Assembly: GCF_900110265.1 (NCBI RefSeq)
Contig: NZ_FODB01000028.1
Location: 1 to 44,934 of the forward strand
Direction: 5' to 3'
DNA: 44,934 bases
Origin: Vreelandella aquamarina
GTDB taxonomy: Bacteria; Pseudomonadota; Gammaproteobacteria; Pseudomonadales; Halomonadaceae
The position numbers and the translations under genes are program-made. The notes beneath the pieces are model-generated. The model did no database searches, had not been told where the DNA came from, and saw only the letters and a list, made by a program, of their open reading frames with translations. This document shows, one piece after another, positions 27,354-36,076 of this stretch; position 1 is the first letter of the stretch; each line of letters starts with the position of its first letter.

Positions 27354-27380
27354 AAAAAGGGTGCCACGGGCACCCTTTTT
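27354..27380. terminator. Bidirectional terminator, hemY / mscL
   Basis: Arms AAAAAGGGTGCC (27354-27365) and GGCACCCTTTTT (27369-27380) pair perfectly around a 3-base loop. T runs appear on both strands, so it ends hemY rightward and mscL leftward. Confidence 0.88.
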
Positions 27381-27393
27381 TAATAACGCTTCG

Positions 27394-27885
27394 CTACACG
27401 CTCTCGGCAGGCTTCTCTGGGGCCGCCGCCTGTAGCTCAGACGTACAGTGACCACAGCGAACGGCCTTGATTGGCACCACCATAAAACAGTAAGGGCAGG
27501 GCTTTTCGGTCGGGTCTGCCGGTGCCACCGCCTCTTCGCGCTTTAAGCGGTTGATGGTACGCACCAGCAAAAACACCACGAACGCGACGATGGAGAAGCT
27601 CACCACCGCGTTGATAAACAGCCCCACGTTCAGCGTCACCGCCCCCGCTGCTTGGGCTTCCGCCAAGGTGGCATAGGGCGCTCCCGCCACGCCTTCCCGC
27701 AATACGACGAACAGATTCGAAAAATCGATCCCACCCACCAACAGGCCAATCAGCGGATTCATCACGTCTTTGACAAGGCTTTGCACAATCAGCGTAAATG
27801 CCCCGCCAATGATGATACCCACCGCCATATCAATCACATTGCCCTTAACGGCAAACTCGCGGAATTCCCGGAAAAATTTAGCCAT
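27394..27885 (-). CDS. mscL: Large-conductance mechanosensitive channel MscL with zinc-ribbon tail
   Basis: A 163-residue inner-membrane channel that opens on hypo-osmotic shock to vent solutes such as ectoine. The start [23 protein letters not shown] is the family N-terminus. TM1 is about 15-45 and TM2 about 85-112. The usual C-terminal helical bundle is replaced by a stretch with Cys130, Cys133, Cys144 and Cys147 (CPYC, ten residues, CGHC), a zinc-ribbon pattern, ending in an Ala/Glu/Pro tail. The ATG at 27883-27885 is preferred over one 12 codons upstream because it gives the family N-terminus. Confidence 0.93.
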   Translation of the reverse strand: MAKFFREFREFAVKGNVIDMAVGIIIGGAFTLIVQSLVKDVMNPLIGLLVGGIDFSNLFVVLREGVAGAPYATLAEAQAAGAVTLNVGLFINAVVSFSIVAFVVFLLVRTINRLKREEAVAPADPTEKPCPYCFMVVPIKAVRCGHCTSELQAAAPEKPAESV

Positions 27886-27946
27886 ACCCCACCCATCCTT
27901 ACCAAGCCAATGAAACGCCAAGGGCTAACGATACAAAGGAGTTATA

Positions 27947-28393
27947 TTATTGATGGGAGGCAGCCATCACCGCCTCTAGCGCCGCTTTATATCCCTGCAC
28001 ACCTAGGCCAGCAATCACGCCATCGGCCCGTAGCGAGACATAGGAGTGGTGGCGAAACGACTCGCGCTTATGCACGTTGGAGAGATGGACTTCGATGACC
28101 TGGCCATCAAAGGCGTTCAATGCATCGAGGATCGCTACCGAGGTATGAGTATAGGCCGCCGGATTGATAATGATGGCCTGCGTGCCATCTACCCTCGCTG
28201 CGTGAATGGCGTCGATGAGCTCACCTTCATGGTTACTTTGCAGGCAGGTGATCTCCCAGCCTGCCATTACCGCTTTTTCGCGCAGCAGGTTATTCACATC
28301 GTCGAGTGTGTCATAGCCATAAATCTCTGGCTGACGCGTGCCTAATAAATTGAGATTAGGCCCATGTAACACCAATACTTTGCCCTGCTGCAT
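27947..28393 (-). CDS. aroQ: 3-dehydroquinate dehydratase, type II
   Basis: A 148-residue shikimate-pathway enzyme. [18 protein letters not shown] carries the catalytic Tyr loop (residues 8-25), [12 protein letters not shown] the substrate-binding Asn and His, [13 protein letters not shown] and [18 protein letters not shown] the rest of the site. AAGGAG precedes the ATG. In many gammaproteobacteria aroQ precedes accBC; here it is followed leftward by mscL instead. Confidence 0.96.
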   Translation of the reverse strand: MQQGKVLVLHGPNLNLLGTRQPEIYGYDTLDDVNNLLREKAVMAGWEITCLQSNHEGELIDAIHAARVDGTQAIIINPAAYTHTSVAILDALNAFDGQVIEVHLSNVHKRESFRHHSYVSLRADGVIAGLGVQGYKAALEAVMAASHQ

Positions 28394-28444
28394 AGCGCAC
28401 TCCTTCGGTGATGTGGTTAGTCGTGTTGCGTTTGTCGCCTCGTT

Positions 28445-29815
28445 CTAACACCTTCCCGCAAGCACCGCCAGCGCCTTATCCAATGATGCCTGCTGGCGCT
28501 GTTCATACAGCGCAATTTCATTAATCACGGAGGCCCCCAGGTCACGTTCGAATTGGGCTTGGTTGGCTTGGCTTGCGTATTCATCGCGCTGCTCGCCGCC
28601 CAGGTTCGACTGGAAGATGCCCGCCGCGCTAACCGGCAGGAAATCTTCGTAGATCATGGGTTGGCAGAGCAACGCTCCCTGGTCGACGAGTGCTTCCAGG
28701 GTCTCCGCATCGATGTGTTCAGGCAGCGATACTTTAGCGTCAGGAGCGGCGTAGTAGTGGAAGAAGGCGAGCCCTTCACGACGCAGCGTATCGAGATCAT
28801 CAGGGAACGCTTGAAACACCTCGGCCAGATGCGCTTGGTGGGTGGCATTATCCTGGGCAGCGGGTAACTGCCGCGACTGGGCCAAGAGCTGATCGTAGAG
28901 CGCTCGTCCTTTCTGCGTCAAGGCAACCCCGCGCTGCTCGATTTCACCGAAGCGGGCGGTATGATGCCCCGCCACGCTGTCGGCAAAGGTAATGGTCTCT
29001 TCCAGCGCTTTGAAACTGGTTTGGCGCAGTAGAATCGGGCAGCGGCGACGGGGCGGACCTTCGATCACCGCCTTAGGGTCGATGCCAACACTCGGCATCT
29101 GCTGCTGTACTGCATCGATACCCAAGGTGCGCGGGGTTAAATGGTTGATATGCGGGCCTCTAAAGCTCACCACGTCGGCAATCAACCGATGCTCTTGATG
29201 CAAACGGTCGTAGGTGGCGCGGTCGACGGTGGCATCGTGGTGCCAGCGGAACGTATTGAGCGCGGCCTGCACGAATGCCTTGGCATCGGTCGCGTTTAGG
29301 CCACCCTGCTCTTCGCAGCGGGCGATTAGCGCCTGGGCCTCGGGGGTGACGATTTCACGGTGGGAGAGAATTTCCCGCGCCTGCTCGCGAAGCGCTGCGT
29401 TTTCGATGAGCTCTAGCCGCAGCAGCGAGGTAAAGACACGAAAGGGATTACGCCTCAACGCGTCGTCGTCCACCGGACGAAAGGCCGTGGAGTGCACCGG
29501 CACACCGGCAGCCGCCAAGTCGTAGTAACCCACCGGATACATGCCCATGACCGCAAACATACGCCGCAGCAGCGCCAGCTCTTCGGGCAAACCAACGCGG
29601 ATCGCCCCATGGCGCTCGACGCTCAGGCGCGCCAGCTCATCTGAGGTTTCGAGCGTGCGGGCAAGATCGGCATCGTTTGCCAGCACGTCACGATTCACAC
29701 GCTCCACCAGCGATAGCAGCGTGCCGTATTGCGGTACTTCCTGTTGATACATCGCCGACATCGCTTTGGAGAACTGATCGCGAATATCGTCGGCGCTTAC
29801 ATAAGCAGCATCCAT
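28445..29815 (-). CDS. hglS: 2-oxoadipate dioxygenase/decarboxylase (HglS/YdcJ, DUF1338)
   Basis: A 456-residue non-heme iron enzyme that converts 2-oxoadipate to D-2-hydroxyglutarate in lysine breakdown, established for Pseudomonas putida HglS. Metal ligands correspond to His69 (ERHGAIRVG), His225 (GPHINHLTPR) and Glu293 (FGEIEQRG), with Arg73 as the substrate-selecting arginine. FRVFTSLLRLELI, ILLRQTSFKALEE and YEDFLPVSAAGIFQSNLG are further family blocks. AGGAAG lies before the ATG. No other lysine-catabolic gene is adjacent, so the pathway context is inferred from the family. Confidence 0.92.
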   Translation of the reverse strand: MDAAYVSADDIRDQFSKAMSAMYQQEVPQYGTLLSLVERVNRDVLANDADLARTLETSDELARLSVERHGAIRVGLPEELALLRRMFAVMGMYPVGYYDLAAAGVPVHSTAFRPVDDDALRRNPFRVFTSLLRLELIENAALREQAREILSHREIVTPEAQALIARCEEQGGLNATDAKAFVQAALNTFRWHHDATVDRATYDRLHQEHRLIADVVSFRGPHINHLTPRTLGIDAVQQQMPSVGIDPKAVIEGPPRRRCPILLRQTSFKALEETITFADSVAGHHTARFGEIEQRGVALTQKGRALYDQLLAQSRQLPAAQDNATHQAHLAEVFQAFPDDLDTLRREGLAFFHYYAAPDAKVSLPEHIDAETLEALVDQGALLCQPMIYEDFLPVSAAGIFQSNLGGEQRDEYASQANQAQFERDLGASVINEIALYEQRQQASLDKALAVLAGRC

Positions 29816-30010
29816 GGGGCTTCCTGTTGGTCATCTTGTGAGTGTTATAACGATTACCATAGTAGCGCTGCAGCGACGGGGGAAATTGCATAAATTTGGC
29901 CGTTATCTTCATTAACACGCCTTGAGCCCCCGCCACAGCCCATGGTGTTACGGTTACACTAAGCCTTTCTGTTTCGACAATTCTACGTTTCGACAAAGGC
30001 CACCGCTTAG

Positions 30011-30880
30011 ATGACTGCCTCACGCTCGCCTCTACCGCTCTATCTGGGCTTGCCCATGTGGGCCAATCAGGATTGGCAGGGCAGCCTCTACCCGCGCCAA
30101 GCCAAAACCGACCTGCTCAGTGATTACGCGGCAGTGTTTTCCAGCGTGGAGGGCAATACGACGTTTTACAGCGGCGCACCTAAGCCCGACACCATCGCTG
30201 CTTGGGCCCGCCAAGCCCCAGCGCACTTTCGCTTTTGCTTCAAACTGCCGGCGAGCGTGACGCATGACCAGCGCCTCGGCAGTTTAGCGTCTGCCTGGGA
30301 GTTTATAGAGGCACTGACGCCGCTCCATGACCGGCTTGGTCCAACCATGGTCCAACTACCGCGTGATTTCGGCCCTGCAGAGCTACCTAAACTCGAAGCA
30401 TTGCTCGCTCACTGGCCAACGCAGCTGCCCTGCGCTGTCGAGGTGCGTCATCCTGTTTTTTTCCACAAGGGTGAGGAGGAGAAAGCCTTCAACCAATTGT
30501 TGATAACTTATAGCGCTAATCGTGTGATGCTGGATGTGCGTCCGGTGTTCTCGACCCCCGCCGAAGGCCATGCGGGCCTCGCTCATGCCCAACAGGAAAA
30601 GCCGAAAGTCCCGTTACACGTGCTTTCCACAGCGGAGCTGCCGATTATTCGCTTCATTGGCCATATTGACAAAACCATTAATACTCGCTACTTCGCTCCG
30701 TGGATAGAGCGCCTAAAGCTGTGGATAAGTCAGGGGAAAACCCCTTTCTTATTTGTGCATACAGCGGATAACCGCGAGTCCCCCGAGATGGCTCGACACC
30801 TGTACCACACCCTTCAACAGCACATCGCACTGCCTGAGCTTGACCCCTTTGCCGATGAAAAGCAGAGCCAGCTGTTTTAA
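30011..30880 (+). CDS. DUF72 (YecE-like) protein
   Basis: A 289-residue soluble protein of the DUF72 TIM-barrel family. Marks are YLGLPMWANQDWQGSLYP, SVEGNTTFYSGAP, FRFCFKLPASVTHDQRL, LGPTMVQLPRDFGP, CAVEVRHPVFF and FLFVHTADNRESPEMARHLYHTL. The function of the family is not established, although a nuclease-like role has been suggested. There is no obvious Shine-Dalgarno at the ATG. It stands alone, divergent from hglS. Confidence 0.88.
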   Translation: MTASRSPLPLYLGLPMWANQDWQGSLYPRQAKTDLLSDYAAVFSSVEGNTTFYSGAPKPDTIAAWARQAPAHFRFCFKLPASVTHDQRLGSLASAWEFIEALTPLHDRLGPTMVQLPRDFGPAELPKLEALLAHWPTQLPCAVEVRHPVFFHKGEEEKAFNQLLITYSANRVMLDVRPVFSTPAEGHAGLAHAQQEKPKVPLHVLSTAELPIIRFIGHIDKTINTRYFAPWIERLKLWISQGKTPFLFVHTADNRESPEMARHLYHTLQQHIALPELDPFADEKQSQLF

Positions 30881-30940
30881 GCCGTCTTTTTAGATGAGCT
30901 GACTGGCATGCCCTACCATGATCGGATAAATTGCGCGTTC

Positions 30941-30979
30941 TTTCGGAAAAGTACGCTGGCAATTTCTCTATTTCCGAAA
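30941..30979. promoter_or_regulatory. Paired inverted half-sites upstream of the NSS transporter
   Basis: TTTCGGAAA (30941-30949) and its inverse TTTCCGAAA (30971-30979) are 30 bases apart centre to centre, about three helical turns. They lie 59-97 bases before the transporter start. This could be an operator for an unidentified regulator. Confidence 0.3.
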
Positions 30980-31037
30980 ATCGGCGCAGCAAGCCGATAA
31001 CGACTCATTACAATTGAACGTATAACACAGGTGATTT

Positions 31038-32381
31038 ATGGCAAAACTTGCACATGCACAGTGGTCATCGCGTATGACCTTTGTGCTGGCCGCAGCGGGC
31101 TCAGCGGTTGGCTTAGGAAATATTTGGAAGTTCCCGTACATGGTGGGCGAAAGCGGCGGGGCTGCTTTCGTATTTGTTTATCTGCTTTGTATTGGGCTCA
31201 TTGGCTTGCCCATTCTTGTTTCTGAGTGGCTTATCGGGCGGCGCGGCCAGAAGAATCCAGCAAGCACGATGTCTGAGCTGGCACGCCAAGCCAATAAATC
31301 CAGTATGTGGGCCGTGGTGGGTATTAGCGGCATTGTGGGGGCGTTTTTAATCCTGTCGTTCTATAGCGTGATCGGCGGCTGGTCGCTCTACTACACCCTT
31401 AACTCAGTAAGCGGCACCTTCAGCGGCCAAGACGCCGACGGCATCGGGGCGCTGTTTAACGGTATGCTCAGCAACCCCGGGCTACTCCTGCTTGGCCACT
31501 CTGCCTTTATGCTGTTGGTGATTGGTATTGTTGCCCGTGGTGTAACAAAAGGGCTGGAAGGCGCTGTACGCATCTTGATGCCGGTACTCGCGTTACTGCT
31601 GGTCGTGCTGATCGGTTATGGCATGTCGACCGGCCATTTCGGTGAAGCGCTGGCATATATGTTCAACCCGGACTGGAGCAAGCTAAGCGCAGAGACAGTC
31701 CTGGCCGCGTTAGGGCACGCCTTTTTCACCCTGTCGCTGGGTATGGGCATCATGATGGCGTATGGCTCTTACCTGGGCAAAGAGATCAACCTACTCCAAA
31801 CCGCCCGCACAGTGATCATTATGGATACGGTGATCGCTCTCGGCGCAGGTCTTGCGATCTTCCCCATCGTGTTTGCGAACAACCTTGACCTAGCCTCAGG
31901 CCCTGGGCTGATCTTTGTTACGCTGCCCTTAGCATTTGGCAATATGGACGGTGGCTCTCTGCTGGGTTTGATGTTCTTCCTGCTACTCACTTTCGCAGCG
32001 CTGACCTCGGCCATTTCGCTGCTTGAGCCCGTGGTTGAGTTTATTGAAGAGCGCACGCCGCTGTCTCGCGTGATGGCGACCGTTGTTGCCGGGGTGGGCG
32101 CTTGGGCGCTGGGTATTGCCGCTCTGCTCTCCTTCAACGTGTGGAGCGAGCCGCTCATGTTCGGTATGGGCGTGTTCGACCTACTGGATACGCTGACCAG
32201 CAAAATCATGCTGCCGCTTACCGGCTTGGGTGCGATTCTCTTCGCTGCGTGGTGCTTAGAGCGCAAGAGTGTCGAGGCTGAGCTTGGGCTGTCAGCCACT
32301 GGCGTAAGCGTATGGAACATCATCGCGCGCTATGTAGCGCCCGCAGGCGTCATCGCTGTCTTCGTCATAGGCTTACTCTAA
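31038..32381 (+). CDS. Sodium-dependent transporter, NSS (SNF) family
   Basis: A 447-residue LeuT-fold secondary transporter with about 11 hydrophobic segments. TM1 holds the unwound motif LAAAGSAVGLGNIWKFPYM that binds sodium and substrate. Other family blocks are GLPILVSEWLIGRRG, SFYSVIGGWSLYY, ALGHAFFTLSLGMGIMMAYGSYL and FAALTSAISLLEPVVEF. Bacterial relatives import amino acids with sodium, which fits a halophile; the substrate is not readable. AGGTGA precedes the ATG. No partner gene is linked. Confidence 0.92.
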   Translation: MAKLAHAQWSSRMTFVLAAAGSAVGLGNIWKFPYMVGESGGAAFVFVYLLCIGLIGLPILVSEWLIGRRGQKNPASTMSELARQANKSSMWAVVGISGIVGAFLILSFYSVIGGWSLYYTLNSVSGTFSGQDADGIGALFNGMLSNPGLLLLGHSAFMLLVIGIVARGVTKGLEGAVRILMPVLALLLVVLIGYGMSTGHFGEALAYMFNPDWSKLSAETVLAALGHAFFTLSLGMGIMMAYGSYLGKEINLLQTARTVIIMDTVIALGAGLAIFPIVFANNLDLASGPGLIFVTLPLAFGNMDGGSLLGLMFFLLLTFAALTSAISLLEPVVEFIEERTPLSRVMATVVAGVGAWALGIAALLSFNVWSEPLMFGMGVFDLLDTLTSKIMLPLTGLGAILFAAWCLERKSVEAELGLSATGVSVWNIIARYVAPAGVIAVFVIGLL

Positions 32382-32390
32382 GCCGTCACG

Positions 32391-32410
32391 GCCCCGCTAG
32401 CTGGCGGGGC
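32391..32410 (+). terminator. Hairpin after the NSS transporter
   Basis: Arms GCCCCGC (32391-32397) and GCGGGGC (32404-32410) with a 6-base loop lie 9 bases after the stop. The downstream tail TGTCTATC is not T-rich, so it is at best a weak terminator. Confidence 0.4.
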
Positions 32411-32429
32411 TGTCTATCGCACGCTGTTG

Positions 32430-32648
32430 TTAGTGCAATTCGCTCTCTTGCGGTTCGTCATCGTCCGGCAAGGGAGCGATATCCCGCGACAATTTCTGAA
32501 ACTCCCGATGCAGCTCAATCCCTCTGCGTGCCCTTAGGCTACGCTGGGCGGCGCTGCGCCGACGTTGGGCATGCTCATCGACCTCCATACTCATGAATAT
32601 GTCGAGCAATTCGCTTTTTACCGAGGTCATTCGTTCGACGTTTCTCAT
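32430..32648 (-). CDS. Small charged protein of unknown function
   Basis: A 72-residue protein whose ATG at 32646-32648 follows a strong GGAGGAG at 8 bases, which makes it a believable gene. It is predicted to be soluble and helical, rich in Arg and Glu: RRRSAAQRSLRARRGIELHREFQKLSRDI in the middle and an acidic end PLPDDDEPQESELH. The Arg-rich central helix recalls the PA3496-type small proteins, but I am not sure of that. It is convergent with the NSS transporter and divergent from hexR. Confidence 0.6.
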   Translation of the reverse strand: MRNVERMTSVKSELLDIFMSMEVDEHAQRRRSAAQRSLRARRGIELHREFQKLSRDIAPLPDDDEPQESELH

Positions 32649-32903
32649 GATCGACGCTCCTCCAGGTGAAGTTGCCTACGTCCACCTGCATCCGTGACGA
32701 CTGATTTTTAAATGATGCAGTGCGGCACGTCACTTCTTACTATAACCTACTTGACAAAATGATGACGAATCTTGAAGAAAGGGGGTTAACGCCCTTTAAA
32801 CGGCAGCCATTACGGGTGATTACCGCTGCCCTCTTCGCGTCACTCAGGCATACTGTGGCCACCTAGGCTGCATAAGCACGATCAAGAATTTAAGGAGCTG
32901 AAC
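32649..32903. other. Divergent control region, small ORF / hexR
   Basis: A 255-base stretch without a gene. It should hold the promoters of hexR and of the 72-residue gene. I found no convincing copy of the HexR operator (TGTAATTAAATTACA-like), so autoregulation is not supported by sight. Confidence 0.4.
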
Positions 32904-33758
32904 GTGAGCCGCGCCCTGTTCGATGAAATGAGACGCCGCATGGAGCATTTCCGTCGCTCCGAACAAAAGGTAGCGCGGTTCGTGCTGCGCAACCCCGATG
33001 AAGTCATTCACATGCGCATCGTGGACCTGGCCACCGAAGCAAAGGTGAGCGAGCCTACGGTGGTGCGCTTCTGCCGTGCGCTGGGCTGCAACGGCTTTCA
33101 GGATTTCAAGCTGCAGCTAGCCCAGATGCTGGCCAGCGGTAGTCAGTTCGCCCAGTTCTCGATGAACGATAGCGACTCGGTGGCGGAGTTCTCTCACAGC
33201 ATTTTTGACTCCACCGTCGGCACACTGCTGTCGGTACGCGATCGGCTCGACAATGAAGCCTTGGGGCGGGCCGTGAATGCGCTGGCCATGGCTAACCGGG
33301 TGGAGTTTTACGGCTTTGGTGCCTCTGGTGCCGTGGCCTTCGATGCCCAGCACAAGTTTTTCCGCCTGCAGATCTCGACCTCTGCCTACGCCGACCCGCA
33401 CATGCAGAACATGTCGGCGGTGACCCTGCAGGAGGGCGACGTGGTGGTCGCCATCTCGCAGACAGGCCGAACCCGGGCGCTGGTGGCCAGCGTTCGCCTG
33501 GCCCGCGAAGCGGGGGCTACGGTGATTGGCCTGTGCCCCAGCGAATCTCCGCTGGCCCAGGAGGTGAGCTTGCCGCTGTTCATCGATGTGCACGAAGATA
33601 CCGAGATTTACACGCCGCTCAGCTCGCGCATCGCGCACTTGGTGCTGATCGACGTGCTGGCCGTCGGTGTCGCCAAAACCCGCGGCCCCAAACTCGCCGA
33701 ACAGCTTAAAGCGGTGAAAAAGAGCCTAACCACGCTGCGTTATCCAGACGATCAATAA
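32904..33758 (+). CDS. hexR: RpiR-family regulator HexR
   Basis: A 284-residue transcription factor. Residues 1-77 form the RpiR helix-turn-helix domain (SEQKVARFVLRNPDEVIHM, IVDLATEAKVSEPTVVRFCRALGCNGFQDFKL). Residues 120-260 form a SIS sugar-phosphate domain (VEFYGFGASGAVAFDAQHKFF, VVVAISQTGRTRALV, ATVIGLCP). This matches HexR, which represses Entner-Doudoroff and central carbon genes until bound by KDPG. The start is GTG at 32904 after AAGGAG. In many relatives hexR is next to zwf-pgl-eda; here it stands alone before uvrD. Confidence 0.88.
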   Translation: MSRALFDEMRRRMEHFRRSEQKVARFVLRNPDEVIHMRIVDLATEAKVSEPTVVRFCRALGCNGFQDFKLQLAQMLASGSQFAQFSMNDSDSVAEFSHSIFDSTVGTLLSVRDRLDNEALGRAVNALAMANRVEFYGFGASGAVAFDAQHKFFRLQISTSAYADPHMQNMSAVTLQEGDVVVAISQTGRTRALVASVRLAREAGATVIGLCPSESPLAQEVSLPLFIDVHEDTEIYTPLSSRIAHLVLIDVLAVGVAKTRGPKLAEQLKAVKKSLTTLRYPDDQ

Positions 33759-33780
33759 ACACAGCCCAACGGTACGTACG

Positions 33781-33796
33781 CTGTATACCCAGCCAG
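33781..33796. promoter_or_regulatory. Candidate LexA (SOS) box upstream of uvrD
   Basis: CTGTATACCCAGCCAG fits CTG-N10-CAG, with a perfect left half CTGTATA and the CCCAG block seen in the E. coli uvrD SOS box as I recall it. It lies 55-70 bases before the uvrD start. UvrD is an SOS gene in E. coli, which supports the reading; the right half is imperfect. Confidence 0.45.
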
Positions 33797-33831
33797 TGGG
33801 CGGGCTGTGCTAAACTGGCCGCCCATTTTTT
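33797..33831 (+). terminator. Probable hexR terminator
   Basis: Arms TGGGCGG (33797-33803) and CCGCCCA (33819-33825) with a 15-base loop are followed by six T residues (33826-33831). It lies between hexR and uvrD, and just past the candidate LexA box. Confidence 0.5.
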
Positions 33832-33850
33832 CGAACCGGCAGCGGCTTAT

Positions 33851-36049
33851 ATGGACGACGTCACGGCGATACTCGATCAGCTCAACCCCGCCCAGCGAGA
33901 GGCCGTCAGTGCCCCCCAGGGCAACCTACTGGTACTGGCGGGCGCTGGCTCCGGTAAAACCCGCGTGCTGGTTCACCGCATTGCCTGGCTGATGCAGGCC
34001 GAGGGGCTGTCTCCTTATGCGCTGCTGGCGGTCACGTTTACCAACAAAGCGGCACGGGAAATGCGCACACGCTTAGAAGCGCTGCTGGGTATTTCCATGC
34101 GCCACGTGTGGGTCGGTACGTTCCACTCCATTGCCCACCGGCTGCTGCGCACCCATTGGCAAGATGCCCGCCTACCGCAACACTTCCAAATCATTGATTC
34201 CGACGATCAGCTCCGGCTGATCAAACGGCTGCTCAAAGATTACGCCATTGACGACGAGCGTTTCCCTCCCCGCCAGGTGCAGGGGTTTGTATCTGGCTGC
34301 AAAGAGGAAGGGCTGCGCCCGCATCAGGTCAACGTCAACGGTGATGGCTATTTGGCACAAATGGTCGAGCTGTACGAGCGCTACCAGCTCACCTGTGAAC
34401 GTGGCGGGCTGGTGGATTTTGGCGAGCTGCTGTTGCGCAGCCTGGAGCTTCTGCGCGATAACCCACCGCTGCTGAACCACTACCGCGAGCGCTTTGGGCA
34501 TGTGCTAGTAGACGAGTTCCAAGACACCAACACTCTCCAGTATGCGTGGCTGAAACTGCTCACCGGCCAACAAACGCCGATGACAGCGGTCGGCGATGAT
34601 GACCAGTCGATTTACGGTTGGCGCGGCGCCAAAGTGGAGAATATTCGCCGCTTTGAAGAGGAGTTTACCGATACCCATACGGTGCGTCTGGAACAGAACT
34701 ACCGCTCTACCAGCGCAATCTTGGAAGCCGCTAACACGCTGATTAGCCATAACAGCGAACGGCTGGGTAAAAACCTCTGGACCGATGGTATCAAGGGCGA
34801 GCCGATCTCGGTGTATGCCGGGTTCAACGACCTGGAAGAAGCCCGCTACATCGTCGACACCATCAAAGAGAAAATCGAGGAGGGCTTCAACCGTCGTGAT
34901 GTCGCCATCCTATACCGCTCCAACGCCCAGTCGCGACTGCTGGAAGAGACGCTGATTCGCCAAGGGATGCCCTACCGCATCTACGGCGGCCACCGCTTTT
35001 ATGAGCGACTGGAGATCAAAAACGCCCTGGCCTACCTTCGCCTGCTGCTCAACCGGGACGACGACGCCTCCCTTGAACGCGTCATCAACGTGCCCACCCG
35101 AGGCATTGGCACCCGCACGGTGGAAATCGTCCGCCACCGCGCACGGGAACAGGGCGTTTCGCTCTGGCAGGCGCTCCACGACGCGATTCAGGATGGCACC
35201 TTAAGAGGCCGGGCGGGCAACGCCGTGCAGGCCTTTACCAACTTGATCGAACAGCTGGACAACGACACGTCCGGGCTGCCGCTCCACGAGATCATCGACC
35301 ACGTCACGGCGCGCACCGGGTTGATCGAGCACCATCAAAGCGAGCGTGGTGAGAAAGGCCAGGCGCGGGTCGAAAACTTGGAAGAGCTGGTCACCGCTGC
35401 CCGCGCCTTCACCCATGGCGACGCCTTCGAGACCCCGGAAGCCGGAGAAGGCATGGCCGCGCTGGAAGCCTTCCTTTCGGAAGCCGCCCTCAACGCAGGC
35501 GACCATGAAGCCGAGGAGTTCGAGGACAGCGTGCAGCTGATGACGCTGCACTCGGCGAAAGGGCTAGAGTTTCCCGTGGTGTTTATCGCCGGTGTGGAGG
35601 AGGGGCTGTTCCCGCATAAGATGTCGGTGGAGGAGCCGGGGCGGCTCGAGGAGGAGCGTAGGCTTTGCTATGTAGGCGTTACCCGCGCCATGCAGAAGCT
35701 CTACCTGACCCACGCAGAAACCCGTCGCCTGCACGGAAAAGAGGTGTTTCCACGCCCTTCGCGCTTTCTGCGCGAACTGCCGCCCCACCTGCTGGAAGAA
35801 GTGCGCCTAAGGGGCCATATCTCCCGCCCGGTAACCGCATCGCGGCAAAGCTTCGCCCAAACCAGTATCGAGAGCGACGGCGAGCTGCCTGCGCTGCATG
35901 TCGGCCAGCGGGTCGAGCACCCGGTATTTGGTGAGGGGATTATTCTCAACGCCGAGGGCGAAGGTGCCCGTGCTCGCGTGCAGGTAAGCTTCGACGGTAA
36001 CGGCGTGAAGTGGCTCGTGCTCGGGTTTGCCAAGCTTACGCCGCTTTAA
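33851..36049 (+). CDS. uvrD: DNA helicase II UvrD
   Basis: A 732-residue superfamily-1A 3'-5' helicase used in nucleotide excision and mismatch repair. Motifs in order: LNPAQREAV (Q motif), AGAGSGKTRVL (Walker A, near 31), VTFTNKAAREM, HVLVDEFQDTN (Walker B), AVGDDDQSIYGWRGA, LEQNYRST, GMPYRIYGGHRFYERLEIKNALAYLRL, LMTLHSAKGLEFPVVF, and EEERRLCYVGVTRA. The C-terminus holds a Tudor-like patch (VEHPVFGEGIILN, GFAKLTPL). The Shine-Dalgarno is weak. A candidate LexA box is upstream. Confidence 0.96.
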   Translation: MDDVTAILDQLNPAQREAVSAPQGNLLVLAGAGSGKTRVLVHRIAWLMQAEGLSPYALLAVTFTNKAAREMRTRLEALLGISMRHVWVGTFHSIAHRLLRTHWQDARLPQHFQIIDSDDQLRLIKRLLKDYAIDDERFPPRQVQGFVSGCKEEGLRPHQVNVNGDGYLAQMVELYERYQLTCERGGLVDFGELLLRSLELLRDNPPLLNHYRERFGHVLVDEFQDTNTLQYAWLKLLTGQQTPMTAVGDDDQSIYGWRGAKVENIRRFEEEFTDTHTVRLEQNYRSTSAILEAANTLISHNSERLGKNLWTDGIKGEPISVYAGFNDLEEARYIVDTIKEKIEEGFNRRDVAILYRSNAQSRLLEETLIRQGMPYRIYGGHRFYERLEIKNALAYLRLLLNRDDDASLERVINVPTRGIGTRTVEIVRHRAREQGVSLWQALHDAIQDGTLRGRAGNAVQAFTNLIEQLDNDTSGLPLHEIIDHVTARTGLIEHHQSERGEKGQARVENLEELVTAARAFTHGDAFETPEAGEGMAALEAFLSEAALNAGDHEAEEFEDSVQLMTLHSAKGLEFPVVFIAGVEEGLFPHKMSVEEPGRLEEERRLCYVGVTRAMQKLYLTHAETRRLHGKEVFPRPSRFLRELPPHLLEEVRLRGHISRPVTASRQSFAQTSIESDGELPALHVGQRVEHPVFGEGIILNAEGEGARARVQVSFDGNGVKWLVLGFAKLTPL

Positions 36050-36076
36050 AACCTATCGCCGTTTTAAAGCCTAAAA

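Noticed and set aside
26994..27455. 153-codon frame antisense to hemY and across the terminator
   Set aside because: It crosses a strong bidirectional terminator and has no recognisable domain.
27923..27976. AAAGGAG followed by ATG on the plus strand inside the mscL-aroQ gap
   Set aside because: The frame stops after eight codons and runs antisense to the end of aroQ.
31769..32323. 184-codon Ser-rich frame antisense to the NSS transporter
   Set aside because: Shadow of a membrane-protein gene; no homology or start signal.
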